Source: Utricularia gibba (lineage: Eukaryota; Streptophyta; Magnoliopsida; Lamiales; Lentibulariaceae). From it: DNA of 64,000 nucleotides. Each line of letters opens with the position of its first letter. Position 1 is the first letter of the stretch. The notes beneath the pieces are model-generated. The model was given only the letters and a program-made list of their open reading frames with translations, had not been told where the DNA came from and made no database searches. Position numbers and translations under genes: made by a program. Location of the stretch: positions 6,987,501-7,051,500 of the forward strand of contig CM007989.1 of the NCBI GenBank assembly GCA_002189035.1, written 5' to 3'. This document shows positions 11,601 to 22,554 of this stretch, one piece after another.

Positions 11601-13499
11601 CCCCGGGAAATCGGCAGGTAGCTAATCAACCAGCAATGGAGTGCTTACCACTAGTCATGGAGCCGGAATCTGGTTTTTATGCTGATCCTGTCATTGTCTT
11701 GGATTTTCAGTCCCTGTATCCATCCATGGTTATCGCGTACAACCTTTGCTTCAGTACATGTCTTGGGAAAATGACGATTCCAAACGTACTCGGTGTTTCC
11801 TCATATGCACCCGATCCCAAACTGTTGAACTCTATGAAACATGAGTTATTGATCACCCCAATGGTGTTGCCTATGTTCCCAAGAAGGTTCGTGAAGGTAT
11901 ATTGCCCAAGCTGCTAGATGAGATATTGTCTACTAGAATCATGGTGAAACAGGCAATGAAGAAGTTAGCTCCATCTCACCGAGTTCGCCAAAGGATACTA
12001 AATGCCCGTCAACTTGCACTGAAACTCATAGCAAATGTTACCTATGGGTATACAGCTGCTGGTTTTAGTGGAAGAATGCCTTGTGCTGAACTTGCAGACA
12101 GTATAGTTCAGTGTGGGCGTAAAACACTTGAAAGAGCAATTGCATTCGTGAACTCGAATGAAAAGTGGAAAGCCAGAGTTGTTTATGGTGATACAGATAG
12201 GTATGAACTTGTTCAGATCTTCACTCATCCTGTTTTGAAGCTCTTTTGGTACATGACATCATCCTAATTTTTTTCTTTCAGCATGTTTGTACTCCTCAAA
12301 GGGCGTTCACGCCAGGAAGCCTTTAGAGTTGGAGAGGAAATTGCATCTGCAGTGACAGAAATGAACCCGGATCCCGTCAAGTTGAAAATGGAGAAGGTTT
12401 ACCATCCCTGTTTCCTCCTCACAAAGAAGCGATATGTTGGTTACAGCTTCGAGAGCCCTGACCAGAGCAAACCCACATTTGATGCCAAGGGTATTGAGAC
12501 TGTGCGGAGAGATACGTGCGGGGCTGTATCCAAGATGCTGGAGAAATCGCTGAAGCTCTACTTTGAAAGTCAAGACAGTGACAAGGCAAGTCTTCTCTTC
12601 TCCTCCACTTTTTCCTTCGAACCAGCCTCACTGTCATGGTTGGCAGGTGAAAGCATATCTGCAACGTCAATGGACAAGGATATTGACTAACAGGGTCTCA
12701 CTTGAAGATTTTATCTTTGCCAAGGAAGTTCGGCTGGGTACCTATAGCGGCCAGGCGCATTCTCTCCCTCCAGCAGCGATCGTTGCCATGAAATCAATGG
12801 CAATGGATCCTCGGGCAGAGCCTCGATATGCAGAGCGAGTGCCTTATGTAGTTGTTTACGGTGAACCGGGCTCCAGATTGGCGGACATGGTGGTGAATCC
12901 TCATGAACTCCTGGACATGGCTTCTCCTCTCCGATTAAATGGCCGCTATTACATCACGAAACAGATCATTCCTGCTTTACAACGAGTCTTTGGCCTCGTC
13001 GGAGCTGACCTGCACCAGTGGTTCCTTGACATGCCCCGGCCGATCCGTGAATCCGTCGGGAGACGTCACCACATGATCTCACCAAACGAACGGCGAACGA
13101 GAATCGATTCCTACTACAGGTCAAGGCACTGCATCCTGTGCGGCGAGTTCGTTCATGGATCGGCGCATCTCTGCTCCGATTGCTCCGACAAGGAAACGAG
13201 CGTCTGCGTAGCCTTGACAGGGAGAACCTGTAAGCTGGAAAGGGAAATTCATCACCTGAACGCCGTAAGTATCATATCATATGCACTGTTTGATCTCCTT
13301 TACCCCGTGGATCGCTGTTTCGCAGATCTGCCGGCACTGCGGAGGCGGCGACTGGTGCGTCGAAAGCGGTGTCAAATGCGAGTCCCTGGCGTGCCCTGTT
13401 TTCTTCCAGCGGAGGAAGGTACAGAAACAGCTGCATTCGCTGTCTCAGCTCTCCGCAGCCCAGGGATTCTACCCGAAGTGCAACGTGGAATGGTTTTGA
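5610..13499 (+). CDS. REV3: DNA polymerase zeta catalytic subunit REV3
   Basis: B-family polymerase that extends past DNA lesions in translesion synthesis, acting with REV7. Fifteen exons: 5610-5715, 5793-5875, 6239-6296, 6383-6432, 6516-6628, 6879-6921, 7280-7348, 7427-7577, 7681-7842, 7918-8009, 8094-8477, 8970-12200, 12282-12585, 12647-13264, 13326-13499. N-terminal domain starts [18 protein letters not shown]. Polymerase motifs: [16 protein letters not shown] (A), [17 protein letters not shown] (B), YGDTDS|MF (C, split by an intron). Two C-terminal cysteine clusters follow: CILCGEF...CSDC (zinc type) and CRHCGGGDW...C...C (the family's iron-sulphur type). The long central exon has two one-base frame breaks, near 10157-10168 and near 11853-11860; phases across all exons close only if exactly one base is added at each, giving about 1,879 residues, close to the family length. 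The intron at 12586-12646 starts with GC. Confidence 0.95.
12586..12646 (+). other. GC-AG intron in REV3
   Basis: Exon phase and family alignment ([15 protein letters not shown]) require the junction AAG|GCAAGT...GGCAG|GTG. No GT donor fits. GC-AG introns with a strong AG|GCAAGT donor are a known minor class. The length is 61 nt. Confidence 0.85.
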
Positions 13500-14275
13500 T
13501 GCAGCTGCCACGGCAGCGTCGACACGGGGACACGCCAACAACATCCTTCCATGACTCGAGCTAGTCTTTACCGCGATCCTAAACACAAATTGTAGTAAAC
13601 CTGCTCCTTGTAATAATAATTCACATATTTCTTTTTTTTTTAACTAAAGAAAGAAATTGCCGGTCACATATTCAATAATTTTTATTTTTAATAATATTAA
13701 ATTTTAAGTATTATATTTAGAATGGATTAAATTAGATTTAATTTATTGTGAAAATTAAATTCAAAATCATGAATAAACGAAAAAAAGAATTAAATTCAAT
13801 TTAAAATAGTGGAATGAATTAACAGATGAATAATTCGATTAAATACAAAAATGAAAAATATATATATAAATTACCAGCAAATCCATTGGTCTCATGGCGG
13901 TTCTGTTTTTTGAGGCCTCCCCTACAGGGTATATAATCCCTAACTTCGGTGGACGTCTTCCAGATTCCGGAGCCAAAAATCCCTTGATTTAGCGAAATTC
14001 CTGGTTGCTGCTTCCATGAGTGATTTCCGGCGCATCACCATGAACAGCGCTACGGCTGGAAAAATGGAGTCCAAGGTGTTTCTCAGCCCGATTTTGTTGA
14101 GTATGAATTTGCTGATTTCTTTTGCCATACATTGTTGTTCTTGATGTTTGAAATGGTAAGTATGCTGATGGATTCTCTTCTTTTTTTATCTATCTCAGGA
14201 TTACAATGTACGTGCAGCAGGGCGCAGATTTGATAATACTTCAAGTTCGCGACTTGGAGGCTTTGTATTGTTTAC
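13500..14275. other. Intergenic region and leader of the PPR gene
   Basis: AT-rich from about 13600 to 13880, probably the REV3 3' flank, then a mixed-composition stretch that is probably the promoter and leader of the PPR gene. A short open frame on the minus strand (13940-14128) has no family features. Nothing else is supported. Confidence 0.5.
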
Positions 14276-16345
14276 ATGCCATCTCTCCTTAGCCCTAATG
14301 CACTGGTTACAGTTTTGGAGCTCGCCGTCTCCTCTGGCTCCTCTGTACTTGGCCGTACGGCCCATGCACAGATCATTAAGAACCTGGGGTTTGGACTAAA
14401 TGCTTTCATATCTAATCATCTCATCAATATGTACTCCAAGCTCCACCTTCCCTACTCGGCTGAGACTGTTCTGCTTTTGACGCCTCCGCATTTATGCTCA
14501 GTCGTTACATGGACTTCCCTGATCGCTGGTTGTGTTCAGAACAACTATTCTTCTTCTGCTGTCTCATATTTTACTGCTATGCATAGGGATGGAATTCAAC
14601 CCAATGATTTCACGTTCCCTTGCCTGTTTAAGGCGGCGAGTCATCTCCAATCTTCCATCCTGGGACAACAGTTTCATGTTCTTGCCATCAAGTTAGTTCT
14701 GGTGGATGATGTGTTTGTGGCATGTAGTGCTTTTGATATGTACTCAAAAACAGGGCTTCCAAAAGAAGCAAACAAGATTTTTGACGAGATGCCTTATAGG
14801 AATATAGCGACATGGAATGCGTACATGTCCAACACTCTGCGTATGGGGAAGCCCCGAGAAGCTGTATGCAGGTTTGTGCAGCTCCTACACAGCAGTGAAG
14901 CCTTTCCGAACTCTATTTCGTTCTGTGCTTACTTGAACGCATGTTCAGAAGGGAGGATGCTGCTAGAGGGAATGCAGGTGCACGGTCTTCTGATCAAACA
15001 GGGGCAGGAGGCTGGCATGTCAATCTTAAACAGCTTAGTGGACTTTTATGGCAAGTGCCATGAAGTTGAACTCTCAGAGAAGATTTTCAACAACATGAGA
15101 GAGCGTAGCAGTGTGTCGTGGTGCTCAATGCTGGCAATTTACGAGCAAAATGACATGGGAGAAAAAGCTTGCCGTTTGTTTTTGGAAGCAAGGAGGGCTG
15201 GCGTTGAGTCAACAGACTTCATGGTTTCGAGTGTGCTCAGTGCCTGTGCAGGATTAGCAGCCCTTGAAGCAGGGAGAGCGGTCCATGGTCTGGCAACAAA
15301 GGCTTGCATTGAGGTGAATGTATTTGTAGGAAGTGCTTTAGTGGACATGTATGGGAAATGTGGGAGTATAGAGGACTGTGAACGAGCTTTCTTCCAGATG
15401 CCATCTCGAAATTTGATCTGTTGGAATGCAATGATTGGTGGGTATGCTCATCAAGGACGGGCAGAAGCAGCCTTGGAACTCTTTAATGAGATGACTACAG
15501 ATAAAAACAATGGAGCAAGGCCTAACTATGTAACTTTCGTGTCTGTTCTAGCTGCTTGCAGTAGAGGTGGTATTCTTGACCAGGGAATGAATATTTTCTC
15601 AGTGATGAAGGGAGAGTATGGGGTTGATCCTGGAGCCGAGCATTATGCCTGCATTGTCGACATGCTTGGAAGAGCAGGACAAGTTGAGCGTGCTTATCAA
15701 ATTATCAAGGAGATGCCTGTTTCGCCTACCATTTCAGTATGGGGAGCTTTGCTGGGTGCTTGCAAAATACATGGGAAAGCACGGATTGGAAAGATCGCAG
15801 CAGATAACTTATTTTTGCTTGATCCAAAAGACTCAGGCAATCATGTTATCCTCTCAAACATGTTAACCGCAGCTGGCCAGTGGGATGATGCAAACTTTGT
15901 GAGGAAGGAAATGAAGTGTGTGGGGATTAAGAAGAATACAGGATACAGTTGGATGTCGGTCAAGAACACAGTGCATGTTTTCCAGGCAAAAGATACATCA
16001 CATGCTAGAAATTCAGAGATTCAAGGAATGCTGGCTAAATTAAGGGAAGATATGAAGGTTGCTGGTTACACTCCTGATACCAAATTGGCTCTATACGATT
16101 TAGAGGATGAAGAGAAGGAGCTAGAGGTATGGAGCCACAGCGAGAAGATTGCCCTTGCATTTGGCCTCATTGCTCTACCTCCTAAAATCCCTGTGAGGAT
16201 AATTAAGAATCTTAGAGTCTGCACAGATTGCCATAGTGCATTCAAGTTCATATCAGGACTTGTGAATAGAGAGATCATCGTTCGAGACAACAATAGATTC
16301 CATCATTTTCAGAACAATCAATGTTCTTGTGGTGACTATTGGTGA
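14276..16345 (+). CDS. LOI1: DYW-class pentatricopeptide repeat protein, LOI1/MEF11-like
   Basis: Organelle RNA-editing factor of the PLS-DYW class: the repeats bind RNA and the DYW domain supplies the cytidine-deaminase fold. Single exon, 689 residues, unbroken. Repeats run from about residue 20 to 500 (for example NAFISNHLINMYSKL, FVGSALVDMYGKCGSIEDCE, NLICWNAMIGGYAHQGRAE). E/E+ motifs follow (ISVWGALLGACKIHGKA...GYSWMSVKN). The DYW domain has the zinc motifs HSEKIALAFGL and CTDCHSAFKF and ends CSCGDYW. The order and wording of the repeats match my memory of Arabidopsis LOI1/MEF11 (At4g14850), an editing factor that influences isoprenoid metabolism; orthology is likely but untested. An upstream ATG at about 14158 and a possible leader intron do not change the start. 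Confidence 0.93.
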   Translation: MPSLLSPNALVTVLELAVSSGSSVLGRTAHAQIIKNLGFGLNAFISNHLINMYSKLHLPYSAETVLLLTPPHLCSVVTWTSLIAGCVQNNYSSSAVSYFTAMHRDGIQPNDFTFPCLFKAASHLQSSILGQQFHVLAIKLVLVDDVFVACSAFDMYSKTGLPKEANKIFDEMPYRNIATWNAYMSNTLRMGKPREAVCRFVQLLHSSEAFPNSISFCAYLNACSEGRMLLEGMQVHGLLIKQGQEAGMSILNSLVDFYGKCHEVELSEKIFNNMRERSSVSWCSMLAIYEQNDMGEKACRLFLEARRAGVESTDFMVSSVLSACAGLAALEAGRAVHGLATKACIEVNVFVGSALVDMYGKCGSIEDCERAFFQMPSRNLICWNAMIGGYAHQGRAEAALELFNEMTTDKNNGARPNYVTFVSVLAACSRGGILDQGMNIFSVMKGEYGVDPGAEHYACIVDMLGRAGQVERAYQIIKEMPVSPTISVWGALLGACKIHGKARIGKIAADNLFLLDPKDSGNHVILSNMLTAAGQWDDANFVRKEMKCVGIKKNTGYSWMSVKNTVHVFQAKDTSHARNSEIQGMLAKLREDMKVAGYTPDTKLALYDLEDEEKELEVWSHSEKIALAFGLIALPPKIPVRIIKNLRVCTDCHSAFKFISGLVNREIIVRDNNRFHHFQNNQCSCGDYW

Positions 16346-16800
16346 ACGACTACGTATCCATGGTGTAGATTACATGACTTTGCAGATTAGTCACAGTGAG
16401 TTTCCAGAGTTGGAAGTGTGCAGAATAGATCAGATGTAGGAAGTTTGGCCCAAACTCTAAAGAAGACACAGATACAAGTTCCAATTACATATCCAAAATG
16501 TAGGAAGTGATATCTTTGTAGGAGGAACGTGATTCTGCTACATAGGATGAAACAGCAGGCAACATTTTAATTTGTGAGTGATTATTTCTCTCTCTTTTTG
16601 TTTTCCTTTACAATTATAATTTTCTGAATGCTTGTTTCTTTTTTCTCCTTTTTTATACAATAATTCAGTTCGAGATTTCTCCTTCAGTCCCTATCTCTCA
16701 GTTCTTTACTACACCATAAACTGTCCTGAGCATCAGCTTCTCCAACTTTCTAGGGAATAAGCATCCAGCCCGCACCTTCAGGAGCTCTTCACCAACATCA
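16346..16800. other. Intergenic region between the PPR and RALF genes
   Basis: Probable 3' UTR of the PPR gene followed by the RALF promoter and leader, with pyrimidine runs near 16585-16690. No further feature is seen. Confidence 0.5.
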
Positions 16801-17202
16801 ATGGCTGCCTTCTGGAAGTTCCTCCCCTTCCTCTTCTTACTCACATCGGCAAGCCTCCACCACCATCCCAAAACCGCTGTATGGACAATGCCTGACTGCA
16901 AGTCCACCACCGGCCAATGCCTAGACTCCGACGCTGACTCAGAATCCAGTCATCAACACATGTTAGTGGCCACTGCCAGGAGATACATCAGCTATGGAGC
17001 TCTATGGAGGGGGAGCATCCCTTGCTCCCATCGTGGCGCATCGTACTTCAACTGCATCCCGGAGCCGATGCCAATCCGTACCGTCGGAGCTGCAACGCCA
17101 TCTCCCTGTGCCGGGGATAGTTGGCCGGAGTTTGAAAATGTGGAGTGCTGTAGCTGTGTGAAATTAATCAACGGACAGCGATGCCCACCTAAATACAAGT
17201 AG
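16801..17202 (+). CDS. RALF-like secreted peptide precursor (frame broken near 17054)
   Basis: RALF peptides are secreted, cysteine-rich hormones that alkalinise the apoplast and bind CrRLK1L/FERONIA-type receptors. The precursor has a hydrophobic signal peptide (FWKFLPFLFLLTSAS), an acidic spacer, then the mature core ARRYISYGALWRGSIPC followed by HRGASYFNC, with the receptor-binding YISY motif and the first two cysteines. At the codon after FNC (17052-17054) the open frame departs from the family. The next frame reads the conserved ANPYRRSCNAIS region with cysteines three and four, and stops at 17120. One base appears to be missing. As written, the frame ends at 17202 with an unrelated tail. 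A clear RRxL subtilase site before the core is not visible. It is either an assembly indel or a real truncated allele. Confidence 0.85.
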   Translation: MAAFWKFLPFLFLLTSASLHHHPKTAVWTMPDCKSTTGQCLDSDADSESSHQHMLVATARRYISYGALWRGSIPCSHRGASYFNCIPEPMPIRTVGAATPSPCAGDSWPEFENVECCSCVKLINGQRCPPKYK

Positions 17203-17376
17203 ATAGGTGACCACTTAATTAAATTGTTATTGCTTGGGGCATTGCCTTAGGTATTTTTTTAAAAAAATTGGTTAGATAATTTTTATGAAAATAAAAATAA
17301 ATAATCTTATTTTTTATAATATATTTATAAAAGAATATTGAATCTATTTCTGCTAATCGGGCTTGACGGCCATGGC

Positions 17377-17414
17377 GGCCCAATTGTGGCTAGAAAGAGC
17401 CCTACAAAGGCCCA
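17377..17414 (+). promoter_or_regulatory. Two Site II motifs upstream of the tafazzin-like gene
   Basis: GGCCCA (complement of TGGGCC) occurs at 17377-17382 and 17409-17414, about 145-180 bp before the predicted start at 17557. Such TCP-binding elements are common in plant genes for mitochondrial proteins, which suits a cardiolipin-remodelling enzyme. Confidence 0.5.
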
Positions 17415-17556
17415 GAAGCGGTTTTGAAACCGCTGTTTCTCTCCCTTGTTCTCTTTTTCTTCGTCACCACGAACGATCCTTCGCCGGTTCGCTTGAATCG
17501 AAGCTTTGTGCATAATAATCCTTGAACGGAGAAATTGCCGGATTCTCGTATTGGTT

Positions 17557-19709
17557 ATGGTGGTGGGCAAATGGATTGTGTCTAAAGGTGAGATATTGGA
17601 GGATGGTGCTAAATCCCTCAAGCTTCGTCTCAAAGAACGTTTCAGAGTCGCGGTGGTGGGTACCAACGTCGCCGGAGCTCCAGGGCCACCGATTTTGGTT
17701 ACTTGTCCTCCTCTTTCGACCGTTGGATCCATCGCTTTTCCGATTTCCGGCAACGCTCTCTAGCTTCCACATCGGCGTTTCACCGCAAAACAGGTCTGAC
17801 TCTGCTCTTGAATGTTCGTTGTGTAGGGTTGAATTTGTAGAAGGTTTTATTAAGTGAAAATGGTTCCTTTCTCTCTCTTTTTGTATTTAACGTAGTATTT
17901 ATTGATTCTAACTGCAGTTAGCAAGGATTTTGATGCTGAGGAGGAATCATCCTTGACAAGGAGGATCCAGGCGATTGCAGTTCCTGTGCTTGGAAATGTT
18001 TGTCATGTTTTTATGCATGGACTAAACCGAGTCCAGGTGAGGATAAAAAGTTACAGTTTTTGTGAAGCTCCATGTGTGAGCATTGACTCCATGATACTTT
18101 CTAGATATACGGGGCAGAAAAATTACAAGATGCAGTGTTACATAGGCCGAAAACCACTCCCCTCATTACGGTATAGTTTCAGCTAATCCGTTTGCTGACT
18201 CTCAATTATTAGCATATCAATGATATGATCCTGATTTTTTCATTTAAGGTGCTTGGTTTCTAGTGATGGTGAGGTGATGTACTGGTGTAGGTTAGTAATC
18301 ACGTTGCATCTTTGGATGATCCTCTGGTCATTGCTTCTTTGCTGCCTCCTAGCGTGATGCTGGATGCAAATGGCTTGAGGTGGACACTTTGTGCATCAGA
18401 TCGATGTTTCAAAAACCCGGTCACTTCTGCATTCTTCAAGTGTGTAAAAGTGATGCCTCTCTCTCGAGGGGACGGGATATATCAAAAGGTACCTTATTGT
18501 TTTTTTCATTTATTCCCTATGATATCTGTGTGAATGTATTGTGTTTGCAATGTTTTTCCTTGTAGTAACAATGACATTATAATGTTAACCCGCCCTGTTT
18601 TGATTCAGGGAATGGACTTGGCTATTTCAAAGCTAAATCGTGGTGGGTGGGTTCACATATTTCCTGAAGGAAGCCGTTCTCGTGATGGTGGAAAAACAAT
18701 GGGATCTGCAAAAAGAGGGGTCGGAAGGTATTGACCTCCTCATTCCTAACACCATCTGAACAATGTTTCCAGATTCTCATGTGACTGAAAAGATTTCATG
18801 TACATTGACCCTGGGGGAAAAAATTGTTTCTAGTTGCAATTGAATCCTGTGGCTTATGAAGTATTACTGTGTCAAATGCATCTCACTGTGTTGTTGTTGT
18901 TGGTATCTTCACTTGCCATTATTTAGAGTGGGTACAGAAGCAAAAGCTCAATCCCTTCCATTTGCAGGCTACTGTTGGATGCTGACACTCTACCCTTGTT
19001 GTGCCCTTTGTGCACACAGGAATGCAAGATGTCATGCCTCTCGGGCCAAGTTCCCTCGTATAGGAAAAACCGTACGTTCATGCGTTCGATCAACTTCAGC
19101 ATTTTTTTTCTTCTCGTTTCGTCTCCTGATGACTGAACCTCCGTTCTCTGATCTTGATCATGTCTGCAGATCACTATACTGGTTGGCGATCCAATCAAAT
19201 TCGATGACATAATAAGTGAGGAAGCAACAAGAAAGAATCTTTACGAGGCCGTTGCTGCTAGAATAGGTGATCATCTTCAAAAGCTAAAGCTCCAGGTGGA
19301 AGAATTAGCAAGAGAGCAAGCCAGAATACACTCCCCCAGCACCATCGACCGAGCTTCCGCCCTCTGGCAGACCGTAGACTGGGAATGTCTTGGGATTGAA
19401 AACCTCATAACTAGCCATGACAACCCTCCAATGCCTGACCCTGCGGTCGATCGCCAAACAACCCAACTCCACGGGCTCGAGAACATCCACAAGGGTCTGG
19501 GCGAAATCCCATCTGTTTCCAGATCCGCACACCCTGGTCTCTGGACAGAAGAGGTAGTGTTTGGAGCTAGAGGTTTATTCGATAGCTATGTGAAGTACAG
19601 GAACAGGAAGAAGATGTACCATCACGAGGAAGCTGTCAGCCCTCTGAAGGCGTGGAATCAGCTCTGGAAATCCATGTATGAAACAGAAGAACTTGGTCTA
19701 ACTTCATAA
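17557..19709 (+). CDS. Tafazzin-like phospholipid acyltransferase
   Basis: Membrane acyltransferase of the PlsC/LPLAT family; tafazzins remodel mitochondrial cardiolipin. Seven exons: 17557-17793, 17918-18036, 18105-18170, 18291-18488, 18609-18727, 18968-19071, 19170-19709. The catalytic HxxxxD block reads VSNHVASLDDPLVIASLLPP; block II is LCASDRCFKNP; the glycerolipid-binding FPEG block is WVHIFPEGSRSRDGGKTMGS; the block IV region is LDADTLPL with VPFVHTGMQD. Three single-base gaps break the frame: near GGG at 17684-17692, at TTGTTG near 18999-19004, and at CTCGGG near 19040-19045. Adding one base at each restores phase across every junction (about 461 residues). All three lie in conserved sequence, so assembly error is more likely than decay. 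Domain order matches Arabidopsis At3g05510 as I recall it. Confidence 0.9.
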
Positions 19710-20344
19710 ATTCTAACTCCTTTTTCCACCACTGATACGCATTTCTTGTTTTTTTTCAGAGTGAACTAATTAAAATGAGGTATAATGGTCGTTTGGTTAA
19801 TGGTTGGTTTTAACCTAGGGTTCTTTTGTTATTATTTATATGTGGATTAAAAAAAGATGAATTCATAGATTTTTAGTATGAAACTACTAAATTATATTTC
19901 ATTTTTGAATTAAAAAATTACTAATTAATTCATTTACTTTGATAGCAAAATATTCGTGCAATGATTCTATTTAATTTTTGAAGATTCTAATCTTTTGTCA
20001 ATGTGTAGTAAAATAAAAAATTCAAATTCTGTGATTAACTTCAAAAATTATTGAATTTCTTAATACTATATTTCATAAATTAAATATTTACTTTTTACTT
20101 TTTATTTACTCTAAAAATATATTTATATCATAACATTAAATTATATACTAATTTAATATTAAAATTTATAATATATATTTTATTTTATTAAAGTTTATAA
20201 TATAATTTTATGTTATCCATTTTTACAAATTTTATTTATATAATTTTAAAACGGATTCAATTCTATTCTACATAATATAAAGCACAAAACATTATGTGTG
20301 AAAACAAGAATTTGGTAAATTAGAAAGTATAAAAGTTGATACAT
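19710..20344. other. AT-rich intergenic stretch
   Basis: Very AT-rich from about 19820 to 20330 with homopolymer runs; it contains the tafazzin 3' flank and the upstream region of the transporter gene. No gene or clear repeat seen. Confidence 0.6.
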
Positions 20345-22554
20345 ATGCATGTTACTAAACCTACTTCTAACCCCCGGAACCGAAGGAAGGGGTGGAGTGT
20401 ACACGATACATGCAAGCCTCGTTTCACTGCGTTGTCATCCTCCATAAATACACAAGAAAATCAAAAGCTGCTCAGCAACGGCGTCTCCTGCAACTCCATC
20501 TCCCCCTCGTCCAGACGCGCCGCCGGCTCCGGCGATGAACCCCTGTGCCGCCTCCTCATAGGTTACCTTTCTCACCGCCATCTGTGTTCCTGCACCAGTA
20601 TTCGTCTTTGTTTCCACAATGGGTGTGCCTTTTGGTGAACAGTGATCGCATCCATGGAGCGCCTGGCTTTCAAAGGGATCACTTCCACTATGGTGCCGTG
20701 TCTGACGCAGGTGATGAAGATGCCGGACTCCGCCGCCGCCGGGTACGTCAACACCTGGATCGGATTCACCTCCATGCTGCCCCTCCTCCTCGCCGCCGTC
20801 GCCCATGTCTGCCGGAATCGGTACCGCCTCATTCTCGCCTCTGGGGTGCTCTACGCAGGGGTACGGTAACGTACTTCAGCTTTATTTCTTTACAATTTTA
20901 TGAATTTTTTTTTATAAAAAAAAAAGACGCACGAGCACAACGTGACTGAAGAGGTTCCGACAACGGTTGTTAGCCGATTCCTGCCTGTCTCTATTTACGG
21001 TTAACCGTACAAGGTTGCGTCATGTTTGTCTGTCAATATATTTTTTTAATTAATACCAATTTTTTTTTTCAAATCGAATTATACATATATTACGAAAATA
21101 AATTCATTATTTAATCCTAAAAAATGATGAATTCAACATTGAATTTTAAAATAATGATATTTACTATTATAGTGAATTTACTTTTATTATTTTAATAATA
21201 TGTTTTTGGACCAGGGTTTTCTGGCTTTGACCATAAGGTCAATTACATGGCCGGCGACGGGACGGCCGTCTATGTCATCCCTGTCCTGGTGTCTCTACGT
21301 GATCTCGTTCGCTCAGAGTGCTTACAACCCTTCGTTGCAAGCCTATGGAGTCGACCATATCGACAATGACGAGGCGTTGCCGGCGATCGCCGGGGACGAG
21401 GACAACTCCGATAGAAAGAGGCACTTCTTCCAGCGGTGGTATTACGGTGTCTGCCTCGGCATCTTTCTTGGTGTGCTGATCGTTTCGTACGTTCAGGAGA
21501 CCTTCGGATGGGCGCTCGGGTTCGCCGTTCCGGCGGTCACTATGGCCGCTTCTGTTGTCATGTTTTTTTGTGGGAACAGAGCGTTCGGTGAGAAGAAGAG
21601 GGGGATGATGGTGGTGATGTGAAATCGTGGAAAGAAATTGATGTGAAATCGTGGAAAGAAATTGCAGGAAGGGAAGGGTGATGGGGGTTTTCAGGAATGG
21701 GGACGAGGGCCGTACACCGGAGGAAGAAGTGGAGGAGGAAGGACGTTTGCATTGTTGGAAAATGGGGACGGCGGTGCTGCGGCTTTTTCCGACGTGGCTT
21801 TCGCTTCTGATGTTCGCGGTGGTCCTCCAGCAGCCGGCCACCTTCTTCACGAAGCAAGGTATGGCCATGGAGAGAACCGTCTTTCATGGCCGCGTCAAGA
21901 TTCCGGCGGCAGCCTTGCAATGCGCTATTCCGTGACTATAATCATCGTCATGCTGATCTACGACCGGCTCTTCATTCCCCTCGTCCGGCGTCTATTCCGC
22001 ACCCACAGCGGCCTGCCTGTTAACCAGAGAATGGCCATTGGAATGGCCTTCTCCATAGCCGCCATGGCCGTCGCCGCTTTAGTGGAAAAGTGTCGGCTCA
22101 AGCTCAACAAAGGTTTGCTATTGAATACTACAAGCAAAGCCATCATTTCCCATACATGCTTAAAGACATTTTTTTCTCCAAAGGTTCCACAGAACCACAC
22201 ATGAACATCACTTGGCTGCTTCCACAGTACGTATTGCTCGGAATCTCAGACTTCTTCACGGTGGTAGAGATGCAGCACTTCTTCTGCAGTGAAGTTCCGG
22301 CGAGGATGCGGACGATCGGAATCGCAATGTCGACCAGCGTTTTCGGGGTGGGGAGCTTCTTGGGAGCTCTGATTATCAAGCTCATCGAGAAGCTAACGAG
22401 CTCCGGCGAGCGGCCGGGAGGATGGCTTTCCGATGACATGGCGGTGGCTCGGCTGGATAACTACTACTGGTTCTTGGCCGTCGCTAGTGCAATCAGCTTA
22501 GCAGCTTTTCTTGGTTTTTCGATATGCCTCCAATCCAAAAAAGGACCACTTTAA
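20345..22554 (+). CDS. NRT1/PTR-family (NPF) transporter, frame broken in four places
   Basis: Proton-coupled nitrate/peptide transporter of the major facilitator superfamily. Exons fit at ?-20561, 20643-20860 and 21215-22554. Recognisable segments: [14 protein letters not shown] (TM1 region), [17 protein letters not shown] (TM2), [64 protein letters not shown] followed by [46 protein letters not shown], and a C-terminal [22 protein letters not shown]. The reading frame steps back by one base four times (about 21605, 21650, 21928 and 22091). The start is unresolved: 20345 is only the first in-frame ATG. NP(S)LQA and MERLAFKG suggest an NPF5-like member, from memory. The density of breaks leaves real pseudogenisation possible. 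Confidence 0.8.
21615..21662 (+). repeat. Perfect 24-bp tandem duplication inside the NPF gene
   Basis: The unit GATGTGAAATCGTGGAAAGA plus AATT occurs twice in direct succession from about 21616. In frame it encodes DVKSWKEI twice, in the cytosolic loop between transmembrane segments 6 and 7. Confidence 0.85.

Noticed and set aside
10169..11917. A separate gene starting at the ATG at 10169
   Set aside because: It is the continuation of REV3 after a one-base frame break; the sequence before and after matches one protein and phases close.
11902..12267. A separate small polymerase-like gene
   Set aside because: Same exon of REV3 after the second frame break; it ends in intron sequence.
17325..17772. 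Minus frames over the tafazzin first exon
   Set aside because: Antisense to a recognised acyltransferase N-terminus.
21275..21868. 197-codon minus frame
   Set aside because: Antisense to conserved NPF sequence; no family features.
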